Below are positions 49,144 through 59,535 of a DNA stretch of 64,000 nt, piece by piece (positions within the stretch are counted from its first letter, which is position 1; each line of letters begins with the position of its first letter). The notes beneath the pieces are model-generated. The model worked only from the letters and a program-made list of their open reading frames with translations, ran no database searches and was not told the origin of the DNA. Position numbers and translations under genes: made by a program. Origin of the DNA: Gemmatimonadaceae bacterium (GTDB taxonomy: Bacteria; Gemmatimonadota; Gemmatimonadetes; Gemmatimonadales; Gemmatimonadaceae); contig DASXUN010000012.1 of NCBI GenBank assembly GCA_036504815.1, positions 186,001-250,000 on the forward strand, given 5' to 3'.

Positions 49144-50424
49144 TCACGCGTTCGGCATTCGCACGATCTTCCCCATGAACAGCACCGTTCCGGTCAGGCG
49201 CTCGCGCAGGACGAAGAGGAACGGCCGATCCACGCGCATCACGGGATAGGACGGCATCGACGTGACGCCCACGCCGACCGTGGTCACTGCCGCCGCTTCG
49301 GTGCCTTCCTCGTTGACATCCACGAAGCTGTTCTGCTTCACGAAGTCGATGAACAGCTCACGGCCGGCGGGCGCCGGCGCCATCAGCGTGAAGTCCGCCC
49401 CGCCAGCCACGAAGGGCACGACCATGCCCAGGGCGCGCAGATCGTCATTGAGCTTCCGCTCGTACGCCAGCGTGAACTTCGGCATCGCGTAATCCACCTT
49501 GCGCGACTGCAGGCTGCCGACGACGGCCTGCCACGTCGTGGGCGACAGCGAGCCGGCCAGCGTCTCGACATCCGTGCCCGTCTTGGGCAGCAGCACGACC
49601 ATGCTGAACGCCGTATTGCCGTATGGCAGTTCGGCCGCCTGGTACGTGGCGCCTTCCGAGTATGACAGCGTGTCGAGGCGGCGCATCAGCGGCGCCACCT
49701 GCGCCCCTCCGGTCGCCGCGTAGAACGGCGCCGTGATGGTCTGTGCCGGATCGAACTTCGCGCGCCACGACCCCTTGAAGTAGATGGCGTTGATGAGGAA
49801 CATCACCTGCTGCGACGAGATGGTGTCGAGCACCTTCGGAATCTTGCCGCTCGTCTTCTCGCTCACCCATCCGTTGATGGCCGCGAGCGACGCCGGGGCG
49901 TTGGCGAAATCGAGCCCCTGCGCCTTCGCATCAAAGTAGGTGCGCGTCGTGTCAAAGAACGCCTGGCGGAACGGGAAGCCCTGCCGGTACCAGATGGAGT
50001 TGGCGATCCGCATCTGCACCGAGGGATCCAGCGACGTCAGCAGCGCGACGAGCGACTTGTAGCCCGCGTTGATCTCGGGCAACGTGGCCGCGCCGAACTG
50101 CAGCGCGGCGCGCATCTGGTCGGCGGTGGTTCCCGCGGCGCCGTTGAGCGTCATCCCGAGCGCGAAGGAGGCGCTTAGCGATGAGAGAAAGACGTTGCTG
50201 TCGTGCTGGGCCGAACTGACGCGCCCCCACAGGGCGAACGCGAAGGCGTTGGAGGCGTCGCGCACCTTCACCTCGCTCGCGGTGAGCGGGCGCGGCAAGG
50301 TGGTGATGACGGCGGGGGGACGCTGGGACGTGGCCTCGGTAGGCGACGACGCGCAAGCCCCGATCGCCAGCGTCGTGGCGACCGCGACCGCGCCCACCCG
50401 GCATTTCCTCGTGACTCGTTCCAT
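49144..50424 (-). CDS. Serpin-family protease inhibitor (lipoprotein)
   Basis: Bacterial serpin of 426 aa, with a signal peptide ending LAIGACASS (lipobox), so probably displayed on the cell surface or periplasmic side. Serpin hallmarks: NVFLSSLSASFALGMTLNGAAGTTADQM, INGWVSEKTSGKIPKVLD, FLINAIYFKGSWRAKFDP, FVDVNEEGTEAAAVTTVGVGV (hinge and reactive loop) and the C-terminal DRPFLFVLRERLTGTVLFMGKIVRMP. The small-residue hinge EEGTEAAA is that of inhibitory serpins. The ATG at 50,424 is chosen; an in-frame upstream ATG would run through a hairpin. It lies 100 bp after an S9 peptidase gene. Confidence 0.92.
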   Translation of the reverse strand: MERVTRKCRVGAVAVATTLAIGACASSPTEATSQRPPAVITTLPRPLTASEVKVRDASNAFAFALWGRVSSAQHDSNVFLSSLSASFALGMTLNGAAGTTADQMRAALQFGAATLPEINAGYKSLVALLTSLDPSVQMRIANSIWYRQGFPFRQAFFDTTRTYFDAKAQGLDFANAPASLAAINGWVSEKTSGKIPKVLDTISSQQVMFLINAIYFKGSWRAKFDPAQTITAPFYAATGGAQVAPLMRRLDTLSYSEGATYQAAELPYGNTAFSMVVLLPKTGTDVETLAGSLSPTTWQAVVGSLQSRKVDYAMPKFTLAYERKLNDDLRALGMVVPFVAGGADFTLMAPAPAGRELFIDFVKQNSFVDVNEEGTEAAAVTTVGVGVTSMPSYPVMRVDRPFLFVLRERLTGTVLFMGKIVRMPNA

Positions 50425-50438
50425 ACCCAGTACTACCC

Positions 50439-50474
50439 CGCGAGCGCGCGCCGCGTTTCCGGAGCGCGCTCGCG
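50439..50474 (-). terminator. Hairpin between S9 peptidase and serpin genes
   Basis: An 11-bp perfect GC stem (50,439-50,449 with 50,464-50,474) with a 14-nt loop, located 50 bp after the S9 peptidase stop and 14 bp before the serpin ATG. It could terminate the peptidase transcript or, being so close to the serpin start, control its translation. No U-run. Confidence 0.5.
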
Positions 50475-50524
50475 AAAGCGTGCGAACGGACGCTGGAACC
50501 GGTGCCTTCATCGTTGCCCGCGTC

Positions 50525-52624
50525 CTACCGTCGAACGACGCCGAGCCGCCGGTCGAGGAACTCCGCCGAGGCCTTGAAGGCCTCGACCCAGCGGTCCCAG
50601 CGGAGGAAGCCGTGGATCTCGTCCGGGAAGATGAGCTGCTCCACCTCCACGCCGCGGTCACGCAGCGCCTCGACGAGCGTCACCGTCTCGACGAACTGCA
50701 CGTTGCGGTCGTCGTCGCCGTGAATCACGAGCACCGGCGAGCGCCATCCGTCCACCGACGCCATCGGCGAGGCGTTGAAGGCGCGGCGCGTCCGCTCGGG
50801 ATTCTCCAGCGGGTTGTAAGTCGGGACGAAGTTCCTGATGCCGACGTTCCAGTCGTGCACGCCGTGAATATCCACGCCGGCGGCGAAGAGGTCGGACGCG
50901 CGCGAGAGGCCCATCGCGGTGAGGTAACCGCCGTACGACCCGCCCCACAGCGCCACCATCCGGGGATCCACGTCGGGACGGCCGGCGAGGTACATCCCGG
51001 CCGCCTGCACGTCCTGGTACTCCGCCCCGCCGGACGCGCCGTAGTTGAGCGGCTCGCGGAAGTTGAGGCCGTAGCCGATGCCGCTGCGATAGTTCACCGA
51101 GAGCACCACGTAGCCCTTGCTCGCAAGGTGCTGGTTCATCGCGTACGCGTTGGCGTAGTAGCTGGAGTAGTTCCAGCCGAGCAGCATCTGCCGCTTGGAG
51201 CCGCCGTGGAAGAAGATCGCGGCCGGGCGCTTGTCGCCCGGTTTCGCGCCGGCCGGCAGGAAGAGTTGCGCGTGAATGCGCAGGCCGTCCGTCGATGTGA
51301 TGATGACGGGCTGCGGGTCCACCATCCCCTGCACGGGGAAGTCGGCCGGGATCGTTCCGGCAGCGAGTTCCTTTGGCGCCGCGGCGCCCGCTTGAATGAC
51401 GGCATGGGCCGGCTTGCGCGTCCCCGACTTCAGGAACGCGATCGCGCCGCCGTCGCTCGTGACCGCCGGCTGCCACTCGATATCCGCGCCGCTGGTCACC
51501 GGACGCGGCGGCCCGCCGGCCACGCCCACGCGCCAGATGTCGCGGCGGTCGATGTCATCCTGATTGGAGTTGAACACGACCTCCTTGCGGTCGGGCGTGA
51601 AGGTCACGTACTCCACCTCGAACTCGCCCGGTGTCAGCAGCGTCGGTGCGCCGCCCGCCGCCGGCACCGAATAGAGCGACGTCCACCCCGTCTTCTCCCA
51701 GGCGAAGACCAGTCGGTCGCCCGCCGCCCACGTCAGCTGCGCTCCGACGATCTCGCGATGCAGCGAACCGCGGCCGGTGTCGGCGCGGAAGACCGTGCGG
51801 CCCTTGCCCGTGGCGGCATCGGCGACGACGATCGAGAAGGGTTCGCCGCTCCGGTCGGGCGTGAAGATCAATCGCTTCGTGGTGGCCGCTTCCCGCAGGA
51901 AGGCCACCTGCATGCCATCCGGCGACCAGACGGGCGACTGATCCGTGTCCACGCTCGGCGACATCCAGGTGATGGTGCGCGACACCAGGTTCAGGATGCC
52001 GACGAAGGCGTGCGTGCCGCGATTGCTGTCGAACAGGATGCGCGTCCCGTCGGGCGACCAGGCCAGCGAACCGAGCGCGCCGCGAATCGTCGCGACCTGC
52101 GTGGCGGTGCCGCCTGCGGCGACGGGCGCGGTCCAGATGGTTCCCCGCCGCACGAACGACATGGTCGCGCCGTCAGGCGAAATCACGAGCGAGGCGGCGG
52201 CCCCGACCTTCACGGGTGTTCCGCCGGTCACCGCAACGCGCCACACGGCCGCCTCGGCCCCGGCCGGGTCGCTCGTCGGATTGGCGATCTCACCTGCGCG
52301 GTTCGGTCCGGAACCGCGCGAGAAGAAGATGGTCGCCGCGTCCCTCGACCAGACGATGCCGCCGATGTCCTGGCCGTCGGCTTTCGTGTACTGCGTGAGT
52401 TGGCGTCCCCTGTAATCGGGCGGTGCCGCGACCCACAAGTTGCGTACGCCCTTGTCATTCAGCACCCACGCGACGAGCCCGCCGCTGGGCGCGGCCGACA
52501 TCCCTCCCGGATACGGCGCCGACATCAGCTTCTCGATGGGGATCTCGCCCTGCTGGGCGAGGGCGCCCTGCACGAAGGCGAACGAGGCAATCGCGGCGGT
52601 GACGACACGTAGGACGAGACGCAT
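50525..52624 (-). CDS. Secreted prolyl oligopeptidase family (S9) peptidase
   Basis: Exported serine peptidase (699 aa). A signal peptide is seen at 1-23 (MRLVLRVVTAAIASFAFVQGALA). A beta-propeller of WD40-like/TolB repeats follows (for example LAWSPDGTRILFDSN, PVWSPDGMQVAFLRE), then an alpha/beta hydrolase with Ser563 (GGSYGGYLTAM), the Asp in HGDDDRNV near 638 and His671 (DEIHGFL). The DPP-IV or acylaminoacyl-peptidase type is likely. An upstream in-frame extension runs across a terminator and is not used. Next gene is the serpin, on the same strand. Confidence 0.94.
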   Translation of the reverse strand: MRLVLRVVTAAIASFAFVQGALAQQGEIPIEKLMSAPYPGGMSAAPSGGLVAWVLNDKGVRNLWVAAPPDYRGRQLTQYTKADGQDIGGIVWSRDAATIFFSRGSGPNRAGEIANPTSDPAGAEAAVWRVAVTGGTPVKVGAAASLVISPDGATMSFVRRGTIWTAPVAAGGTATQVATIRGALGSLAWSPDGTRILFDSNRGTHAFVGILNLVSRTITWMSPSVDTDQSPVWSPDGMQVAFLREAATTKRLIFTPDRSGEPFSIVVADAATGKGRTVFRADTGRGSLHREIVGAQLTWAAGDRLVFAWEKTGWTSLYSVPAAGGAPTLLTPGEFEVEYVTFTPDRKEVVFNSNQDDIDRRDIWRVGVAGGPPRPVTSGADIEWQPAVTSDGGAIAFLKSGTRKPAHAVIQAGAAAPKELAAGTIPADFPVQGMVDPQPVIITSTDGLRIHAQLFLPAGAKPGDKRPAAIFFHGGSKRQMLLGWNYSSYYANAYAMNQHLASKGYVVLSVNYRSGIGYGLNFREPLNYGASGGAEYQDVQAAGMYLAGRPDVDPRMVALWGGSYGGYLTAMGLSRASDLFAAGVDIHGVHDWNVGIRNFVPTYNPLENPERTRRAFNASPMASVDGWRSPVLVIHGDDDRNVQFVETVTLVEALRDRGVEVEQLIFPDEIHGFLRWDRWVEAFKASAEFLDRRLGVVRR

Positions 52625-52661
52625 GACGACCAGCTCCAGGCTCGGGGTGGGAATGGGCCAT

Positions 52662-52690
52662 AACGTAGCATCCGCGCCCCGCCGAGTCAT
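52662..52690 (-). promoter_or_regulatory. Possible promoter of the S9 peptidase gene
   Basis: Minus strand ATGACT (52,690-52,685), a 17-bp spacer and TACGTT (52,667-52,662). The -10 matches that of the HU-family gene; the -35 is only a partial match. Confidence 0.4.
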
Positions 52691-52741
52691 CCCGACTGTC
52701 GCCGCTGCCCTTCGAACAGCTGCCGGCCACAGATACACGAA

Positions 52742-52764
52742 GGGCTCGCCATGACGGCGAGCCC
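52742..52764 (-). terminator. Terminator of the sdhCAB operon
   Basis: Perfect 9-bp stem GGGCTCGCC with GGCGAGCCC around a 5-nt loop, followed on the minus strand by TTCGTGTAT. It lies about 90 bp after the sdhB stop, beyond a GC-rich repeat. Confidence 0.8.
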
Positions 52765-52830
52765 CACGAGATCCAGTCAATCCTTCATTGATACAGTGCC
52801 GAAGGTGGTTCCCTTCCCGTGCACCCCACT

Positions 52831-52851
52831 GTGCCCGTGCCCCTGCACCAC
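52831..52851. repeat. Dispersed 21-bp GC-rich repeat, copy after sdhB
   Basis: This 21-bp sequence is identical to 58,434-58,454 at the 3' end of moaE. A shorter related piece (GGGCACGGGCAC) occurs near 521-532 at the start of the first gene. It sits between the sdhB stop and its terminator. Confidence 0.8.
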
Positions 52852-52853
52852 GA

Positions 52854-53654
52854 TTAGCCAGAGCCCATCACCACCTTCTCCGGCCGCTCGGTGATCGAGC
52901 CCCAGAGATAGTCGCCGTTCATGCGCTTGATGAAGTCGATGCTGATTCCCTTCGGGCACGCGGCCATGCACTCGCCGAAGAGCGTGCAGCCGCCGAAGCC
53001 CTCCAGGTCCATCTGCGCGACCATGCTCAGCGCGCGGCGATAGCGCTCGGGCTGCCCCTGCGGGAGCAGGCCGAGGTGGCTGATCTTCGCCGACGTGAAG
53101 AGCGAGACTGAGGCGTTCGGGCAGGCCGCCACGCAGGCGCCGCACCCGATGCAGGCCGCCGCATCCATCGCCTCGTCGGCCTCGGGCTTCCCGATGGGGA
53201 GCGCATTGGCGTCCTGCGGCGCGCCCGTGGGCACGCTGATGAAGCCGCCCGCCTGGATGATGCGGTCGAGCGCCGTGCGGTCCACGACGAGGTCGCGGAT
53301 CACCGGGAAGGCGTTCGCGCGCCACGGCTCGAGGGTGATGGAATCGCCGTCCTTGAACGAGCGCATGTGCAGCTGGCACGTGGTGGTCAGCTTGCTCGGC
53401 CCGTGGGCCACGCCGTTGATCATCATGCCGCACATGCCGCAGATCCCCTCGCGGCAGTCGTGATCGAACGCGATGGGTTCCTTTCCCTCGAGGACGAGCG
53501 TCTCGTTGACGACGTCGAGCATCTCGAGGAACGAACTTTCGGGGCTGACGTCACGGGCCGTGTACTCCTCGAACTTCCCGGGAGCCGTCGGGCCGGCCTG
53601 CCGCCAGACCTTGAGCGTGATGTTCATGGTTCCAGGCATGTGTCGGTCACTCAC
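52854..53654 (-). CDS. sdhB: Succinate dehydrogenase iron-sulfur subunit
   Basis: Electron-transfer subunit of complex II (266 aa). The 2Fe-2S ligands are in [15 protein letters not shown] and CQLHMRSF; two further clusters in [16 protein letters not shown] and [17 protein letters not shown]. The long, FrdB-like spacing and the C-terminal layout fit the SDH of the Bacteroidota and relatives. The GTG at 53,654 overlaps the sdhA stop (GTGA); the internal ATG of MNITLKVW is a possible alternative. Confidence 0.96.
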   Translation of the reverse strand: MSDRHMPGTMNITLKVWRQAGPTAPGKFEEYTARDVSPESSFLEMLDVVNETLVLEGKEPIAFDHDCREGICGMCGMMINGVAHGPSKLTTTCQLHMRSFKDGDSITLEPWRANAFPVIRDLVVDRTALDRIIQAGGFISVPTGAPQDANALPIGKPEADEAMDAAACIGCGACVAACPNASVSLFTSAKISHLGLLPQGQPERYRRALSMVAQMDLEGFGGCTLFGECMAACPKGISIDFIKRMNGDYLWGSITERPEKVVMGSG

Positions 53655-55564
53655 TTGTAGCTGCGGGTGGCGAGATGCACGTTCTCGAACTCGAGCGGCT
53701 CCTTGTGCAGCACCGGCGCGGAGTTGTCACCGGTGAACTCCCACGCCGCCACGTAGCAGAAATCGTCGTCGTTGCGCTTGGCCTCGCCCGCCTCCTGATA
53801 CTCCTCGCGGAAGTGGCCGCCGCACGACTCCTCCCGATGCAGCGCGTCGCGGCACATCAACTCGCCGAACTCCAGGAAGTCGGCCACGCGGCCGGCCTTC
53901 TCGAGTTGCTGGTTGAACGTGTCGCCGGTGCCCGGCACCGTCAGGTTCTGCCAGAACTCTTCGCGCAGGACCGGGATCTCCCGCAGCGCCTGCTGCAGGC
54001 CGGCCGCGTTGCGCGCCATGCCGCACTGCTCCCACATGATCTTGCCGAGCGCGCGATGGAAGGAATCGGCCGAGCGCTTGCCGTTGATGCCGAGCAGGCG
54101 CGACGTGCGCTGCTGCACCCCCTCGACCGCCGCGCGGAACTCGGGGTGATCGGCGGTCACCTTCTCGAACTTGTTCGACGCCAGGTAGTGCCCGATGGTG
54201 TACGGCAGCACGAAGTAGCCGTCGGCCAGGCCCTGCATCAGCGCGCTCGCGCCGAGGCGGTTGGCGCCGTGGTCGCTGAAATTCGCCTCGCCGATGACGT
54301 GCAGCCCCGGGATGGTGCTCATCAGGTTGTAGTCCACCCAGAGCCCGCCCATCGTGTAATGCGACGCCGGGTAGATGCGCATCGGCACTTCGTACGGATT
54401 CTCGTCGGTGATGCGCTGGTACATCTCGAACAGGTTGCCGTACCGGTCGCCGATCTCCTTGGCGCCAAGGCGCTGGATGGAGTCGGAGAAGTCGAGGTAG
54501 ACGCCGCGCCCGCCCGGCCCGACGCCGCGGCCGTCGTCGCACGCTTCCTTGGCGGCGCGGCTGGAGATGTCGCGCGGCGCGAGGTTGCCGTAGCTCGGAT
54601 ACTTGCGCTCGAGGTAATAGTCGCGGTCTTCCTCGGGGATCTCGCTGGGCTTCTTGCCCACGTCCTCGCGCTTCTTCGGCACCCAGACGCGGCCGTCGTT
54701 GCGCAGCGACTCCGACATCAGCGTCAGCTTGCTCTGGTGCTCGCCCGCCACCGGGATGCACGTCGGGTGGATCTGCGTGTAGCAGGGATTGGCGAACGCC
54801 GCCCCCTTCTTGTACGCGCGGTAGATCGCCGTCGCGTTGCACCCCTGCGCGTTGGTGCTCAGGTAGAAGACGTTGCCATAGCCGCCGGTGCCCAGCACCA
54901 CGGCGTCGGCCACGTGCGCCTCCACCTGCCCGGTGATCAGGTCGCGGGTGACGATGCCGCGCGCCACGCCGTTGATGAGCACCACGTCCAGCATCTCGTG
55001 CCGGTTGTACATCTTCACGCCGCCGCGGGCGATCTCCTTCTCGAGCGCCTGATACGCGCCGAGAAGCAGCTGCTGCCCCGTCTGGCCGCGCGCGTAGAAG
55101 GTGCGGCTCACCTGCGCGCCGCCGAACGAGCGGTTGGCCAGCAGGCCGCCGTACTCGCGCGCGAACGGCACGCCCTGCGCGACGCACTGGTCGATGATGT
55201 TCACCGACACCTGCGCGAGGCGATAGACGTTGGCCTCGCGGGCGCGGAAGTCGCCGCCCTTCACGGTGTCGTAGAACAGCCGCCAGATGCTGTCGCCGTC
55301 GTTGCGGTAGTTCTTGGCGGCGTTGATGCCGCCCTGCGCCGCAATCGAGTGCGCGCGGCGCGGCGAATCCTGGTAGGCGAAGCAGCTGACGTTGTACCCC
55401 AGCTCGCTCATCGAGGCGGCGGCGCTCGCGCCGGCCAGCCCGCTGCCCACCACGATCACATGGTATTTCCGCTTGTTCGCGGGGTTCACCAGCTTCATGT
55501 CGAAGCGGTGCTTGTCCCACTTGTCCTGGACGGGACCGGACGGAACCTTCGCGTCGAGTTTCAT
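53651..55564 (-). CDS. sdhA: Succinate dehydrogenase flavoprotein subunit
   Basis: FAD-containing catalytic subunit (637 aa). Motifs: [22 protein letters not shown] (FAD fold), [18 protein letters not shown] (FAD-linking His), [34 protein letters not shown] and [35 protein letters not shown]. The ATG at 55,564 is preferred over an upstream start inside sdhC spacing. Lies 13 bp after sdhC. Confidence 0.97.
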   Translation of the reverse strand: MKLDAKVPSGPVQDKWDKHRFDMKLVNPANKRKYHVIVVGSGLAGASAAASMSELGYNVSCFAYQDSPRRAHSIAAQGGINAAKNYRNDGDSIWRLFYDTVKGGDFRAREANVYRLAQVSVNIIDQCVAQGVPFAREYGGLLANRSFGGAQVSRTFYARGQTGQQLLLGAYQALEKEIARGGVKMYNRHEMLDVVLINGVARGIVTRDLITGQVEAHVADAVVLGTGGYGNVFYLSTNAQGCNATAIYRAYKKGAAFANPCYTQIHPTCIPVAGEHQSKLTLMSESLRNDGRVWVPKKREDVGKKPSEIPEEDRDYYLERKYPSYGNLAPRDISSRAAKEACDDGRGVGPGGRGVYLDFSDSIQRLGAKEIGDRYGNLFEMYQRITDENPYEVPMRIYPASHYTMGGLWVDYNLMSTIPGLHVIGEANFSDHGANRLGASALMQGLADGYFVLPYTIGHYLASNKFEKVTADHPEFRAAVEGVQQRTSRLLGINGKRSADSFHRALGKIMWEQCGMARNAAGLQQALREIPVLREEFWQNLTVPGTGDTFNQQLEKAGRVADFLEFGELMCRDALHREESCGGHFREEYQEAGEAKRNDDDFCYVAAWEFTGDNSAPVLHKEPLEFENVHLATRSYK

Positions 55565-55577
55565 ATGCGTCTCCGCC

Positions 55578-56234
55578 TCAGCGCACGACGCCGAGCGCAA
55601 CGCCCAGCGGCACGAGACTGAAGCCCACGGTCACGAGGAGGGCGATGATCACCGGAATGCGGCGCGCCAGCGGTTCCGCCGCGTTCTTCGCCACGCCCAG
55701 CGTGCGCAGCACCGCCCACGTTCCGTGGAGCAGGTGCAGCAGCAGGAAGAACATCGCCACCAGGTAGAACACCACCCAGAGCGGGCGCTCGAAGGCGAGC
55801 ACCACGTTGCCGTAGGCGGCCCCCTTCGCGTACTCCGGCAGCAGCCACGTCCACCCGAGGGTGAACTGCCCGAGGTGCACGATGATGAAGACAAAGAGGA
55901 AGACGCCGCCCCAGCGCATCGTGCGCGAGGCGTACGTGCTGACCTGCGCCTCGCGCAGCGCGTAGTCCACCGGGCGCGCCGCCCAGCTGCGCCGCGTCAG
56001 CTGCCAGGCCGAAAGGGCGTGCAGGATCACGGACACCAGCAGCGTGACCCGCACCGCCCACGTGAGTTCGATGATGTCTTCCTGGAGGAGCTTCGCGTAC
56101 GCGTTGTAGCGCTCCATCCCCATGAAGATCTGCAGGTTGCCGACCATGTGGCCGATGACGAAGCCGACGAGGATCAACCCCGTGACCCCCATCACGACCT
56201 TCTTGCCGACCGAGGTGTTCCAGAACTTGAGCAT
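55578..56234 (-). CDS. sdhC: Succinate dehydrogenase cytochrome b558 subunit
   Basis: Single-subunit five-helix membrane anchor that binds two b haems, of the type found in Bacillus, epsilonproteobacteria and the FCB group. The conserved haem histidines occur in [31 protein letters not shown] and [12 protein letters not shown]. The ATG at 56,234 ([19 protein letters not shown]) is chosen because it fits the family start; the longer frame crosses the mdh terminator. The length is 218 aa. This anchor type commonly reduces menaquinone. Confidence 0.95.
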   Translation of the reverse strand: MLKFWNTSVGKKVVMGVTGLILVGFVIGHMVGNLQIFMGMERYNAYAKLLQEDIIELTWAVRVTLLVSVILHALSAWQLTRRSWAARPVDYALREAQVSTYASRTMRWGGVFLFVFIIVHLGQFTLGWTWLLPEYAKGAAYGNVVLAFERPLWVVFYLVAMFFLLLHLLHGTWAVLRTLGVAKNAAEPLARRIPVIIALLVTVGFSLVPLGVALGVVR

Positions 56235-56313
56235 GTTCCAGAGGTTGGGAGCGAACACGGACCCGCTGCGGCCCTCTCCGGCCGCGGCCCGCTGCTCGTG
56301 GACCGAAAACAGC

Positions 56314-56340
56314 GCGGGGCCGGCACCCGGCCGACCCCGC
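56314..56340 (-). terminator. Intrinsic terminator of mdh
   Basis: An 11-bp GC stem (56,314-56,324 with 56,330-56,340, one T-G pair), 5-nt loop, followed on the minus strand by GCTGTTTTC. It begins 10 bp after the mdh stop and precedes sdhC. Confidence 0.85.
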
Positions 56341-56349
56341 TCCACCACG

Positions 56350-57356
<1,007 letters not shown>

Positions 57357-57412
57357 CGCGATTACTCCCGCAATACCGACTCCATTTGCCCTACGTCATC
57401 CAATGGAAACCC

Positions 57413-58387
57413 TTACCCGCCGACCTCGCTGAGCGCCTTCAACCCGCCAACGCGCAGCTTGAGAAGCTCGTGTTCCTTGGGCTTCTCGGCCAGCGCGCGC
57501 TCGAACAACGGGCGCAACGGCTCGCCGGCGCGCAGCGCGTCGCGAAGATTGACTTCGTGATCCCCATAGAGGCAGGTGCGCAGTCGTCCGTCGGCGGTCA
57601 GGCGCACGCGATTGCACGTCTCGCAGTAGGTGTGCGTGAGCGGCGTGATCACGCCGATGCTTCCCGGCGCGCCCGGAATGCGATGGTATCGGGCCGGACC
57701 GTTGCCGCGCGGCGGCCCGTCCGTCGATTCCAGCGCGCCGAACCGCGCGGTGATGCGCGAGAGCACCTCGTCGCTCGGCACGACGCGCTCGAACTCCGTC
57801 CCGGCGAGGTCGCCCACCGGCATCAGCTCGATGAAGCGGATGTGCCAGGCGTGCTGCAGCGTCAGCGCGGCGAAATCCTCGACCTCGTCGTCGTTGGCGC
57901 CGCGAATGACCACCACGTTGATCTTGATCGGATCGAGCCCCGCCGCGGTCGCGGCGGTGGCCGCGACGATCGGGTCGAACGAGAGATTGCGACGCGCGAT
58001 CTCGGCGATGCGCGCCGGGCGCAGCGAATCGGAACTCATGTTGACGCGGTCAAGCCCCGCGTCGCGCAACGCCTGCGCCATCTGCGGCAGCTTCACCCCG
58101 TTCGTCGAGAGCGCGATGTCCTCGATCTCCGGCACGGCGCGCAGCATGCGGATGAGCGCCGGCAGGTCCGGGCGCACCGTGGGCTCGCCGCCCGTGATGC
58201 GCAGCCGCCGAAGCCCCAGCGGCGCCAACTCGCGCACGACGGCGGTGATCTCCTCGTACGAGAGGATCTGCGGCTTGGGCAGCCAGGCGAGCCCGCGCTC
58301 CGGCATGCAGTAGACGCAGCGGAAGTTGCACCGGTCGGTGACCGAGATGCGCAGGTACTCGATGCTGCGCCCGTATTGGTCACGCAT
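57413..58387 (-). CDS. moaA: GTP 3',8-cyclase
   Basis: Radical SAM enzyme for the first step of molybdenum cofactor synthesis. The N-terminal cluster is CNFRCVYCMP, the SAM loop is ITGGEPTVRPD, and the C-terminal cluster is CETCNRVRLTADGRLRTC. It ends in the conserved Gly-Gly tail (EVGG) needed for activity. The length of 324 aa is typical. The ATG at 58,387 lies inside the last codons of moaE, an 8-bp overlap. Confidence 0.96.
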   Translation of the reverse strand: MRDQYGRSIEYLRISVTDRCNFRCVYCMPERGLAWLPKPQILSYEEITAVVRELAPLGLRRLRITGGEPTVRPDLPALIRMLRAVPEIEDIALSTNGVKLPQMAQALRDAGLDRVNMSSDSLRPARIAEIARRNLSFDPIVAATAATAAGLDPIKINVVVIRGANDDEVEDFAALTLQHAWHIRFIELMPVGDLAGTEFERVVPSDEVLSRITARFGALESTDGPPRGNGPARYHRIPGAPGSIGVITPLTHTYCETCNRVRLTADGRLRTCLYGDHEVNLRDALRAGEPLRPLFERALAEKPKEHELLKLRVGGLKALSEVGG

Positions 58388-58853
58388 GCGTCGCGTCCCC
58401 GGCGTCAGTTTCCCCCGCACCCTGCACCACACCGTGCCCGTGCCCCTGCACCACCCACTGGCGCGTCCCGTCCGTGTAATGCTCCAGCTTCCAGATCGGC
58501 ACGCGCTGCTTGAGCGATTCGATGATCCAGCGCGTCGCGTCGAGCGCATTGGCGCGGTGCGGATGCGCCACGGCGATCGCCACGCTCGCGTCGCCCAGCG
58601 CCAGGTAGCCGGTGCGGTGCTCGATCACGATGTGATCGGTGCCGAATCGCCGGGCCGCCTCGCTCGCGAGATCGGCGAGTTCGCGTTCCGCCATCGGCGC
58701 GTAGGCGTTGTACTCGATGCCGTCCACCGGCCGCCCGTCGTTCACGTTGCGCACCGTGCCGACGAAGAGCGACAAGGCGCCGCTGGTCGGCGCCGAGACT
58801 TCGGCGGCGATCGCCGCAATGTCGAGCGGCGTCCCGACGAGAGCGGTCCGCAT
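58380..58853 (-). CDS. moaE: Molybdopterin synthase catalytic subunit
   Basis: Large subunit of molybdopterin synthase (157 aa). Motifs: ALSLFVGTVRNVNDGRPVDGIEYNAYAPMAE, GTDHIVIEHRTGYLALGDASVAIAVAHPHR, and VPIWKLEHYTDG with the catalytic Lys. The last about 20 residues (HGHGVVQGAGE...) are encoded by a dispersed GC-rich repeat that adds a tail beyond the usual end. The start shares one base with the moaD stop. Confidence 0.96.
   Translation of the reverse strand: MRTALVGTPLDIAAIAAEVSAPTSGALSLFVGTVRNVNDGRPVDGIEYNAYAPMAERELADLASEAARRFGTDHIVIEHRTGYLALGDASVAIAVAHPHRANALDATRWIIESLKQRVPIWKLEHYTDGTRQWVVQGHGHGVVQGAGETDAGDATHA
58434..58454. repeat. Dispersed 21-bp GC-rich repeat, copy in moaE
   Basis: Identical over 21 bp to 52,831-52,851. 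It lies in frame in the 3' end of moaE. Confidence 0.8.
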
Positions 58854-59095
58854 CAGCCGCCCGCCACCGGGGGAATCAGCGCGATCTCATCGCCCGCCGC
58901 GACCGCGTCGTCGGCTTTCGCGTAGCGATGATTGACGGCAACGAGCGGGCGCGCCGGCAACGGGATGCCTGGCGCGATCTCGCGCACCGCGCGCACGACA
59001 TCGGCCACACGGGCGCCCGCCGCCACCGACACCCGCACGACACTTGCACCGGCGGCGTCGGCGTACGAGGCGAAGAGAAGGACGTCGAGCGTCAT
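58853..59095 (-). CDS. moaD: Molybdopterin synthase sulfur carrier subunit
   Basis: Ubiquitin-like sulfur carrier (80 aa) ending in PPVAGG; the C-terminal Gly is adenylated and thiocarboxylated. The pattern LFASYADAAGAS...VAVNHRYAKADDAVAAGDEIALIPPVAGG is typical. The ATG at 59,095 is chosen over one slightly upstream. First gene of a moaD-moaE-moaA unit. Confidence 0.94.
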   Translation of the reverse strand: MTLDVLLFASYADAAGASVVRVSVAAGARVADVVRAVREIAPGIPLPARPLVAVNHRYAKADDAVAAGDEIALIPPVAGG

Positions 59096-59120
59096 CACAC
59101 CGTGCAAACTAATAAGAGGA

Positions 59121-59153
59121 AGGCCCCGATGGCGTCGTGTGCCACCGGGGCCT
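59121..59153 (-). terminator. Intrinsic terminator of the HU/IHF-family gene
   Basis: An 8-bp stem AGGCCCCG with CGGGGCCT, extended by a GGC/GCC inner pair, followed by TCCTCTTATTAGTTT on the minus strand. It lies 20 bp after the stop codon of the gene and 26 bp before moaD. Confidence 0.9.
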
Positions 59154-59172
59154 CGTGCGGTCCGCTATCCCG

Positions 59173-59493
59173 TTACTCGCCAGTGATTTCCGACTCGTCC
59201 ACGCCGGCCACCATCGCGCGCAGCTCCTTGGACGGCTTGAAGACCGGCACCGGGCGCGCCGAAACCTCGACCGGCGCGCCAGTCCGCGGATTCCGCGCCA
59301 TGCGGGTCTTGCGCTGACGGATCTTGAATGTGCCGAAGCCGCGCACTTCGATGTTGCGCTGCTCCTTGAGCGCGTCCTTGATGGCGTCCAGGAACGCATC
59401 CACCACGCGCGCGCAATCCTTCTTCGAAATCATCGGCCCAGAGGTCTGCTCGATGGCCTCGGTGACACGCTCGACGAGATCAGCTTTGGTCAT
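59173..59493 (-). CDS. HU/IHF family DNA-binding protein
   Basis: Nucleoid-associated DNA-bending protein (106 aa). Begins MTKADLVERVTEAI, and the DNA-arm signature is RGFGTFKIRQRKTRMARNPRTGAPVEVSARPVPVFKPSKELRAMV. The Pro-containing arm and the GFGTF motif define the family; the C-terminal tail of about 10 residues is extra. HU versus IHF cannot be separated on sequence alone. It has its own promoter and terminator. Confidence 0.96.
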   Translation of the reverse strand: MTKADLVERVTEAIEQTSGPMISKKDCARVVDAFLDAIKDALKEQRNIEVRGFGTFKIRQRKTRMARNPRTGAPVEVSARPVPVFKPSKELRAMVAGVDESEITGE

Positions 59494-59535
59494 TTCCTTC
59501 CTCGGAAGGGGCTCGAGAATGCCGTAACTGATGAA

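Noticed and set aside
52625..52780. N-terminal extension of the S9 peptidase by about 50 residues
   Set aside because: It would run through the sdh terminator and has no family similarity; the ATG at 52,624 starts a clean signal peptide.
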